Position numbers and translations under genes: made by a program
Shown: positions 7,161 through 11,651 of the stretch, in pieces
Position numbering within the stretch: position 1 is the stretch's first letter
Layout: every line of letters begins with the position of its first letter
The notes under the pieces: model-generated
What the model was told of the DNA's origin: nothing
Database searches by the model: none
What the model saw: only the letters and a program-made list of their open reading frames with translations
Assembly (NCBI GenBank): GCA_903873565.1
Contig: CAIQOY010000137.1
Coordinates: 1 to 14,126 of the forward strand
Origin: an uncultured Actinomycetes bacterium
GTDB taxonomy: Bacteria; Actinomycetota; Thermoleophilia; Gaiellales; F1-60-MAGs149
Reading direction: 5' to 3'
Length of the DNA: 14,126 nucleotides

Positions 7161-8273
7161 GTGAAGATCGCCTCCATCGAGGTCCGGCGCTACCGCACGA
7201 TCTGGGGCAGCCCCGTGCGCATGGCCTGGGACCCGAGCCCGCGCACCCTGCAGGACGCCGCCGTCGTGGTCGTGACCGCCGACGACGGCACGGTCGGGAT
7301 CGGGGCGGGCGACGACCTCCCCGACGCGGAGCTCCTGTCCCGCAAGCTGGTCGGCATCGACCCGCGCCGGACGGACCTCGTGCACGCGATCTGCGCCACC
7401 GTCGACTTCCACCGCGGTCGCCCGTGGACGGTCGAGCTGGCCTGCTTCGACCTCGCCGCGCGCGCTGCGGGGGAGCCCCTCTGGCGCTTCCTCGGCGGCC
7501 GCTCGGAGGCCCTGCTGGCCTACGCCTCGACCGCCGAGGCGGTCGATCCCGACGAGCGCGTCGAGCGCACGGCGCACATGGCGCTCGCGGGCTTCCGGGC
7601 GGTCAAGCTGCGGATCCCGCAGGGCGCGGGCTGGCGCGAGGCCCTGGCCCTGGCGACCCGGGTGCGCGAGGCGCTCGGCCCGGAGGTCGAGCTGATGCTG
7701 GACGCCAACCAGGGCTGGCGCATGCCGGGCGACACGGCGCGCCCGTGGGACGCCGCCGCCGCGTCGATGTGCGCGCGGGGGCTCGAGGAGCTCGGCTGCT
7801 TCTGGCTGGAGGAGCCGCTGCCCGCCTCCGACGTGCGCGGGTACGCCGAGCTGCGCGGCCGCACGGCGCTGAGGATCGCGGCGGGGGAGATGGTGCGGGG
7901 GGCGCACGAGGCGCGCGACCTGCTCGTCCACGGCGGCGTCGACGTCCTGCAGTGCGACGTGGCGCTGTCCGGCGGGATCACGGGGGCGCGGCGCCTGGCC
8001 GGCCTCGCCGACCTGCACCACCGCTGGTGGTCGCCGCACACCTGGACCAACGGCATCGGCCTGCTCTTCAACCTCCATGCGGCGCTGGCCTTCTCGGGCT
8101 GCCCGTTCGTGGAGGTGCCGTTCGACCCGCCGGGCTGGAGCCCGGACCGGCGCGACTGGCTCCTGCCCGCGCCGCTCTTCCCCGGCGAGGACGGGCTGAT
8201 CCGCCCGCCCGAGGGCCCGGGGCTCGGGATCCCGACCGACCTGGCCTGGCTCGAGCCGAACCGGCTCGGCTAG
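7161..8273 (+). CDS. Mandelate racemase/muconate lactonizing enzyme family protein (enolase superfamily)
   Basis: This 370-residue protein has the enolase-superfamily capping domain (about 1-125) and TIM-barrel domain. Metal ligands are D181 (LDANQG), E217 or E218 (LEEPLP) and E243 (AGE). The second-strand base motif is K149-L-R151 rather than K-x-K. On the other side are D266 (QCDVALSGGIT) and H293 (SPHTW), which fit the His-Asp pairing of mandelate racemase and acid-sugar dehydratase relatives. The likely reaction is proton abstraction next to a carboxylate, giving dehydration or racemisation of a sugar acid or similar compound. The exact substrate is not readable. It starts at GTG 7161, directly at a predicted leaderless transcript start. 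The stop codon shares CTAG with the convergent Nudix gene. It is probably functionally linked to the neighbouring dehydrogenase and importer, by position only. Confidence 0.9.
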   Translation: MKIASIEVRRYRTIWGSPVRMAWDPSPRTLQDAAVVVVTADDGTVGIGAGDDLPDAELLSRKLVGIDPRRTDLVHAICATVDFHRGRPWTVELACFDLAARAAGEPLWRFLGGRSEALLAYASTAEAVDPDERVERTAHMALAGFRAVKLRIPQGAGWREALALATRVREALGPEVELMLDANQGWRMPGDTARPWDAAAASMCARGLEELGCFWLEEPLPASDVRGYAELRGRTALRIAAGEMVRGAHEARDLLVHGGVDVLQCDVALSGGITGARRLAGLADLHHRWWSPHTWTNGIGLLFNLHAALAFSGCPFVEVPFDPPGWSPDRRDWLLPAPLFPGEDGLIRPPEGPGLGIPTDLAWLEPNRLG

Positions 8274-8737
8274 TCGTCGTCGCCCCAGCCCGCGAGCGGG
8301 ACCAGGGGCAGGGCCGCCGCGGACCCCGCGGCGGCGAGCAGGGCGGCGAGGGAGGCCGGCCGGAAGCTCGGCGGCAGGTCGTCGAGCGCACGCCACTCGA
8401 TGCGGTCGAGGTAGGGATCGCCCTGATGGTCGGTCGGGCCGGGCTCGCCCGCGGCGATCGAGCCCCGCAGGATCACCTCGACGGCGCCGCCGTCGCCCGT
8501 GTAGGCGTCGGGCCCGTCGAGGATCAGGACGGCGCCCTCCAGCTCCACGTCGACGCCGGTCTCCTCGCGGAGCTCCCGGCGCGCGGCCTCGGCGATCGAC
8601 TCGCCGGGGTCGGCGTTGCCGCCGGGCAGGCACCAGAAGGCCTTCTGCTTGCGCTTGGCGTGGCGGACCAGCAGGATCCGGCCGTCGCGCTCGACGAGGA
8701 CGCGCGCCTTCAGACGGGGGGAGCGGTTGCGGCCCAT
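8270..8737 (-). CDS. Nudix hydrolase
   Basis: This is a 155-residue Nudix-fold phosphohydrolase. The complete Nudix box lies at residues 40-62 (G40, E46, R54-E55, E58-E59, G61), matching GX5EX7REUXEEXGU, so the Mg-binding helix is intact. A basic patch (RHAKRKQK, 25-32) precedes it. The family cleaves nucleoside diphosphates linked to another group, for example oxidised nucleotides, NADH or nucleotide sugars, and the substrate here is unknown. The last 20 residues are Ala/Leu/Pro-rich and end in a Asp run, probably a tail outside the fold. The ATG at 8737 is preceded by TAGGAT at 8752-8747, giving a leader of only about three bases. It lies downstream of, and in the same direction as, the two small terminated transcription units. 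Confidence 0.9.
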   Translation of the reverse strand: MGRNRSPRLKARVLVERDGRILLVRHAKRKQKAFWCLPGGNADPGESIAEAARRELREETGVDVELEGAVLILDGPDAYTGDGGAVEVILRGSIAAGEPGPTDHQGDPYLDRIEWRALDDLPPSFRPASLAALLAAAGSAAALPLVPLAGWGDDD

Positions 8738-8746
8738 CGCGCGGGC

Positions 8747-8752
8747 ATCCTA
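8747..8752 (-). promoter_or_regulatory. -10 box of the Nudix gene
   Basis: Read on the minus strand, TAGGAT ends 10 bases before the ATG at 8737, so transcription should start almost at the start codon. No Shine-Dalgarno sequence is seen. The spacing is the same as in the small reading frame at 9003. Confidence 0.4.
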
Positions 8753-8770
8753 CCCGCGCGGGTCACCCGC

Positions 8771-8857
8771 CCCCGAAAACGGCTCGACCCCCGCCGGAGC
8801 GGGGGCCGAGACGAGAGGAGAGAGAGGAGGGTGGAGAGGAAATCGGGTCAGACGCGC
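8771..8857 (-). repeat. Copy 1 of a duplicated 3' module (last codons, CU-rich tail, terminator)
   Basis: This stretch matches 9146-9234 over its full length with only scattered substitutions and short gaps. It includes the last codons (Arg-Val-stop) of a short reading frame, a pyrimidine-rich tail when read on the minus strand, and a GC hairpin with T4. Similarity falls off sharply upstream of the shared final codons. Confidence 0.85.
8776..8810 (-). terminator. Intrinsic terminator of small unit 1
   Basis: The arms 8799-8810 and 8783-8794 form a 12-bp stem around TCCG (minus-strand sense), and a T4 run follows at 8779-8776 after CCG. The single departure from perfect pairing is a tolerated G-U pair in minus-strand RNA but an A-C mismatch in plus-strand RNA. 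This supports minus-strand transcription. Confidence 0.75.
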
Positions 8858-9003
8858 CGCGTGCGGAGCGGGCGCTGGAGCCACGACCGCTCGCGCTTGG
8901 CCGCCGTCGCGGCGGGGCGCTTCTCCGGGGCGGCGAAGAGGAAGTCGAACGCCGGGATCGGAGTGGAGTGGCTGGGCTTGTGGGAGAGGGTCTCGAGCTT
9001 CAT
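8848..9003 (-). CDS. Small Arg-rich protein of unknown function, copy 1 (51 aa)
   Basis: This short gene was not recognised as any family. The ATG at 9003 sits 10 bases after the -10 box of a strong promoter, giving a leader of about three bases. The peptide starts MKLETLSHKP, has a hydrophobic patch P-I-P-A-F-D-F-L-F (15-23), then becomes basic (K28, R29, K36, R37, R39 and onward) and ends L-R-T-R-R-V. The unit at 9225-9350 shows the same layout: an L-E-T-[LI]-S segment, a P-I-x-A patch with hydrophobic residues, and an L-R-[ST]-[KR]-R-V end at the same stop. Frame-consistent similarity argues for translation. A longer in-frame start (TTG, 9042) lies on the -35 box and is not credible. It could instead be a small RNA with a chance reading frame. 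Confidence 0.5.
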   Translation of the reverse strand: MKLETLSHKPSHSTPIPAFDFLFAAPEKRPAATAAKRERSWLQRPLRTRRV

Positions 9004-9012
9004 AGTGACGGC

Positions 9013-9042
9013 AGGGTACCGGAGATCATTCGGAATTGTCAA
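9013..9042 (-). promoter_or_regulatory. Strong sigma-70-type promoter of small unit 1
   Basis: On the minus strand a perfect TTGACA (9042-9037), an 18-base spacer and TACCCT (9018-9013) are present. Transcription should start near 9006, three bases before the ATG. It is the best -35 match in the window. Confidence 0.8.
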
Positions 9043-9050
9043 GCAAAAAC

Positions 9051-9068
9051 CTGTAAATGTTCGGTAAT
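9051..9068. promoter_or_regulatory. Candidate operator upstream of small unit 1
   Basis: CTGTAAATGTTCGGTAAT matches 9440-9457 at 15 of 18 positions and lies at exactly the same distance (8 bases) from the -35 box. It contains a direct repeat GTAAA-N6-GTAAT with an 11-base period, about one helical turn. A second TTCGG lies 31 bases away inside the promoter spacer. A regulator bound here could act at the promoter. The Lrp-type protein encoded from 9463 is the obvious candidate, by position. Confidence 0.6.
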
Positions 9069-9145
9069 GATCGGAAGCAGAGGAGAAAGTCGACGCAATT
9101 CCCCGCTTTCACCGGCGATCGTCCGCCAGGCGCCGCCCGCATCCG

Positions 9146-9234
9146 CCCCGGAAAACAGCTCGGCCCCCGCCGGAGCGGGGGCCGAGACTGAAGGAGAGGA
9201 GAGGAGGGTGGAGAGGAAACTGGGTCAGACGCGC
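9146..9234 (-). repeat. Copy 2 of the duplicated 3' module
   Basis: This is the partner of 8771-8857, offset by about 376 bases. It holds the same final Arg-Val-stop codons, the same CU-rich tail on the minus strand and the same hairpin with T4. The stem is perfect in this copy. Confidence 0.85.
9152..9186 (-). terminator. Intrinsic terminator of small unit 2
   Basis: A perfect 12-bp GC stem (9175-9186 with 9159-9170) around TCCG on the minus strand is followed three bases later by T4 (9155-9152). Its position and sequence match the terminator of unit 1. Confidence 0.75.
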
Positions 9235-9350
9235 TTCGAGCGCAGCGCCGGCCGCGAGCGGCGCGCCACCGTCTCCGGGCGCTCGGGGTTCGTGCGGTGC
9301 ACGGACTCGCGCTGGCCGAGGAGGAGGGAGAGGGCGGCGATGGGCTGCAT
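9225..9350 (-). CDS. Small Arg-rich protein of unknown function, copy 2 (41 aa)
   Basis: Diverged partner of the 51-residue reading frame at 8848-9003. It begins M-Q-P-I-A-A-L-S-L-L-L-G, then is rich in Arg/Glu/Pro and ends L-R-S-K-R-V with the same stop context. The five codons just upstream of the ATG read L-E-T-I-S and match residues 3-7 of copy 1. The position of copy 1's ATG holds CAG here, so the original start seems lost and the ATG at 9350 is a substitute about 45 bases into the transcript. No in-frame ATG, GTG or TTG lies between it and a TAG inside the -10 box. No Shine-Dalgarno sequence of note. It could be a degrading copy or a noncoding RNA. Confidence 0.4.
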   Translation of the reverse strand: MQPIAALSLLLGQRESVHRTNPERPETVARRSRPALRSKRV

Positions 9351-9401
9351 GGATATCGTCTCGAGGGTCTGCGAGGGTGGTATTTCCCTCGTGCACCCGG
9401 T

Positions 9402-9431
9402 ACACTACCAGAGGATCTTCGGCGAACGCAA
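9402..9431 (-). promoter_or_regulatory. Promoter of small unit 2
   Basis: On the minus strand TTGCGT (9431-9426), an 18-base spacer and TAGTGT (9407-9402) are present. Box spacing and distance to the upstream motif are identical to unit 1 (all offset by 389 bases). The -35 is weaker than in unit 1. Confidence 0.65.
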
Positions 9432-9439
9432 GTCATCAA

Positions 9440-9457
9440 CCGTAAATCTTCGGTAAA
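9440..9457. promoter_or_regulatory. Candidate operator between small unit 2 and the Lrp-type regulator gene
   Basis: CCGTAAATCTTCGGTAAA is the second copy of the motif at 9051-9068. GTAAA is repeated with an 11-base period, and a further TTCGG lies 31 bases away at 9418, the same spacing as in unit 1. It ends 6 bases before the ATG of the Lrp-type gene, so binding here could both autoregulate that gene and control unit 2. Confidence 0.6.
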
Positions 9458-9462
9458 CCCGC

Positions 9463-9963
9463 ATGCACCCCATTGATTGGCAGATCATCCAGATCCTCCA
9501 GGAGGACGGCAAGACGACCTACGGCGATCTCGCCAAGCGGGTCGGGCTGTCGCAGGCCGCCGTCCACGAGCGCGTCAAGAAGCTCGAGGCGCGGGGGGTG
9601 ATCACGGGCTACCGCGCGGTCGTCGACGCGGACGCCCTCGGCTACGGGGTCGTGGCCTTCGTGTTCGTCGACAACGCCGCCTTCGACATCCCGGACTTCA
9701 CCGAGCGGCTGCAGGCCCTGCCCAACGTGCTCGAGTGCCACGCGGTCGCCGGGGAGTGGGCGTACCTCCTGAAGGTGCGCGCGGAGAGCACCGTCGACCT
9801 GGAGCGCGTCCTGCACCAGATCCGCACGATGAACGACGTGCACCGCACGCACTCGGTGATCGGCCTCTCCACGGCCTTCGAGACGACGCTCCTGCCGATG
9901 CCGGCGGAGCAGGGCTCGGCCGACGAGGAGCCGCCGCAGACGATCCGCCGGAAGCCGGCCTAG
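9463..9963 (+). CDS. Lrp/AsnC family transcriptional regulator
   Basis: This 166-residue protein has an N-terminal winged helix-turn-helix (about 4-52; recognition helix near 30-41, L-S-Q-A-A-V-H-E-R-V-K-K-L) and a C-terminal RAM/AsnC ligand-binding and oligomerisation domain (about 63-143, including VAGEWAYLLKV at 95-105). The last 20 residues are a polar tail. Family members sense amino acids or related metabolites and usually autoregulate. The ATG at 9463 is just after a motif repeated before both small minus-strand units, which suggests it controls itself and them. No Shine-Dalgarno sequence is present, so the start may be leaderless. Its stop shares CTAG with the convergent Mec-type gene of the cysteine operon, so cysteine is a reasonable but unproven ligand. 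Confidence 0.92.
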   Translation: MHPIDWQIIQILQEDGKTTYGDLAKRVGLSQAAVHERVKKLEARGVITGYRAVVDADALGYGVVAFVFVDNAAFDIPDFTERLQALPNVLECHAVAGEWAYLLKVRAESTVDLERVLHQIRTMNDVHRTHSVIGLSTAFETTLLPMPAEQGSADEEPPQTIRRKPA

Positions 9964-10400
9964 GCCTCGACGATCTCGCGGCGCTCGATCCGGCCGTCCC
10001 GGATCATGAAGGCGCGGACGTCGGGCGGCTCGGCGCCGAGGCTGACGATCACGTAGGCGGCGTCCGGCCAGTGCGCGATCTCGACGTCCGTGCGCGACGG
10101 GAAGGCCGGGCTCTCGACGTGGCTGTGGTAGATCGCCGCCACCGCGTCCTCCACGTCCTCCCGCGCCGGGTCGACGCCGAAGTCGCGCTCGATCTCGCCG
10201 AGGATGCGCAGCAGGTCCTGGCCGTCGATGTTGTAGAAGAACGGGCTCGGCTCGCCGTTGACGGCCGGGTAGAAGCGCTCCACGACGCCGCCGCGGCCGC
10301 CGAGGATGCCGCAGGCCTCGTTCGGGAGGCCGGCGCGGGCGTGGGCGACGAGCTCGTCCCTCAGCGCGCGGGGCAGGACGAGCGGCGCGCCGTCTACCAC
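9960..10400 (-). CDS. mec: JAMM/MPN+ metallopeptidase, Mec type (CysO-cysteine peptidase)
   Basis: This 146-residue zinc peptidase has the full JAMM signature: E28, then H92-x-H94 with S102 and D105 (HSHVESPAFPSRTD). In mycobacteria Mec releases cysteine from the C-terminus of the sulfur carrier CysO. Here the upstream gene encodes both a CysO domain and a CysM domain, so the same job is likely, and it might also process the fusion. The start is GTG 10400, overlapping the end of the CysO-CysM gene by 7 bases. GGAGGA at 10415-10410, nine bases before it, is a good ribosome site. It is the last gene of the operon and converges on the Lrp-type gene. The gene symbol is by homology and context. 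Confidence 0.9.
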   Translation of the reverse strand: MVDGAPLVLPRALRDELVAHARAGLPNEACGILGGRGGVVERFYPAVNGEPSPFFYNIDGQDLLRILGEIERDFGVDPAREDVEDAVAAIYHSHVESPAFPSRTDVEIAHWPDAAYVIVSLGAEPPDVRAFMIRDGRIERREIVEA

Positions 10401-11641
10401 CAGAGACGATCCTCCATCAGCTCCTCGAGGTCCTCGCCGTCGCGCTCCTCGAAGAGGTTGGCGGAGGCGTAGCGCGCCCCGCCGTCGGCGAACACCGTCA
10501 CCACGTTCTGGTCCGGATCCATCTGGCCGGCGACGCGCAGGGCGACGCTGAGCGCCGCGCCGCAGGAGACGCCGATCCAGATGCCCTCGCGGCGCAGCGC
10601 CTGCCGCATCGCGAGCACCGACTCGGTGTTGGTGACGAGCAGCTTGCGGTCGAGCCGGGACACGTCGAGGATCTCCGGCGTGTAGCCGTCCTCGAGGGAG
10701 CGCAGGCCCATCACCGACTCGCCCTGGAGGGGCTCGGCGGCGACGATCTGCACGTCGGGGTTGGCCTCGCGCAGGGCCCGGCCGACGCCCATCAGGGTGC
10801 CGCCCGTGCCGAGGCCGGCGACGAAGGCGTCGACCTTGCCGTCGAGGGCGTCGAGGATCTCGGGGCCCGTCGTGCGGTAGTGCGCGTTCGGGTTCTCCGG
10901 GTTGGCGTACTGGAACGGCATGTAGATCGACGGGTCGGCGGCCGCCAGCTCGCGGGCCAGGGCGACGCCGCCGTTCGAGCCGAGCTCGCCGGGGGAGAAG
11001 ACGATCTCGGCGCCGTACATCGAGATCTGCTGGACGCGCTCGGTCGTCGCGGACTCCGGCATCACGGCGCGGAAGCGGTAGCCGCGGACGGCGCAGATCA
11101 TCGCCAGCGCGATGCCCGTGTTGCCGCTGGTGGGCTCCATCACGACCTGCCCGGAGCCGGGCGTCAGGCGCCCCTCGGCCTCGGCCGCCTCGATCAGGCT
11201 GAGGGCCACGCGGTCCTTGATGGAGCCGGACGGATTGAGCATCTCGAGCTTGGCCCAGACGCGGGCGCCGCCCTCCGGGCGCAGGTGCGGCAGCTCGACC
11301 AGCGGCGTGCCGCCGATCGCGCTGAGGACGTCGCCGCCGCCGCGGCAGACGTTCGGGGGGAACACGGAGCCGCCGGCCATGGCGGGCAGCACGATGACCG
11401 TGCCGCCGTCCGCGACGGGCGTGTCGAGGCCCTGGCCGAGGCGCACGTCCTCGTTGTCGACGTAGACGTTGACGAAGCGGTTGATCTGGCCCTCGCCGTC
11501 GACGATCTGGGGCTGCACGGCGGGGAACTGCGCGAACAGGTCGTCGAGGGCCTCGCGCAGGGTCGCGCCGGAGACCTCGACCTGGCGGGCGCCGCCGACG
11601 GAGGGGCGCAGGACCGGGGGGATGCGGATCTGGAGGGACAC
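10394..11641 (-). CDS. CysO-CysM fusion: sulfur-carrier domain joined to PLP-dependent cysteine synthase
   Basis: This 415-residue protein has two domains. Residues 1-91 are a ubiquitin-like ThiS/MoaD-family carrier closely resembling mycobacterial CysO (I-R-I-P-P-V-L-R-P, then FVNVYVDNEDVR and V-L-P-A-M-A-G-G). Residues from about 104 are a cysteine synthase of CysM type: PLP lysine K142 (NPSGSIKDR), substrate loop TSGNTG (171-176) and phosphate loop GLGTGG (276-281). R314 in GLRSLEDGYTPE is near the place of the arginine that binds O-phosphoserine in M. tuberculosis CysM. The pathway makes cysteine from O-phosphoserine and CysO thiocarboxylate. In mycobacteria these are two proteins. Here Gly90-Gly91 are followed by a 12-residue linker in the same frame. 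The GTG at 11641 is supported by AGGAG at 11651-11647. No good ribosome site precedes the possible internal starts at 11380 (ATG) or 11365 (GTG). Confidence 0.88.
   Translation of the reverse strand: MSLQIRIPPVLRPSVGGARQVEVSGATLREALDDLFAQFPAVQPQIVDGEGQINRFVNVYVDNEDVRLGQGLDTPVADGGTVIVLPAMAGGSVFPPNVCRGGGDVLSAIGGTPLVELPHLRPEGGARVWAKLEMLNPSGSIKDRVALSLIEAAEAEGRLTPGSGQVVMEPTSGNTGIALAMICAVRGYRFRAVMPESATTERVQQISMYGAEIVFSPGELGSNGGVALARELAAADPSIYMPFQYANPENPNAHYRTTGPEILDALDGKVDAFVAGLGTGGTLMGVGRALREANPDVQIVAAEPLQGESVMGLRSLEDGYTPEILDVSRLDRKLLVTNTESVLAMRQALRREGIWIGVSCGAALSVALRVAGQMDPDQNVVTVFADGGARYASANLFEERDGEDLEELMEDRLWW
10410..10415 (-). promoter_or_regulatory. Ribosome binding site of the Mec-type gene
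   Basis: GGAGGA on the minus strand lies inside the 3' end of the CysO-CysM gene, nine bases before GTG 10400. It supports this start and coupled translation. Confidence 0.7.
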
Positions 11642-11646
11642 GGCGG

Positions 11647-11651
11647 CTCCT
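11647..11651 (-). promoter_or_regulatory. Ribosome binding site of the CysO-CysM gene
   Basis: AGGAG overlaps the TAG stop of the upstream rhodanese-E1 gene and lies five bases before GTG 11641. It fixes the start of the carrier domain and suggests coupled translation. Confidence 0.75.

Noticed and set aside
5779..7164. A 461-codon plus-strand frame opposite the MttB-like gene
   Set aside because: The minus-strand protein has clear family motifs along its whole length. The plus-strand product has no recognisable domain.
8783..8850. Hairpin plus purine run read on the plus strand as a riboswitch or leader
   Set aside because: Promoters, the T4 run and the G-U pairing all point to the minus strand. 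No plus-strand gene follows.
7424..9067. A 547-codon plus-strand frame across the enolase gene, Nudix gene and both promoter regions
   Set aside because: It is out of frame with the enolase-superfamily gene, has low-complexity Arg/Gly/Ala composition, and runs through a terminator and promoters read from the other strand.
8771..9234. Two similar 90-base repeats as a CRISPR or an insertion-sequence end pair
   Set aside because: There are only two copies, in direct orientation, each ending in a terminator after a short reading frame. No transposase, target duplication or cas gene is present.
9109..9396. A leaderless GTG frame starting at 9396 on the minus strand, 6 bases after the -10 of small unit 2
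   Set aside because: Position fits a leaderless start, but the frame reads through the unit 2 terminator, has no counterpart in unit 1, and is Pro/Arg/Gly low-complexity. It remains a weak alternative to ATG 9350.
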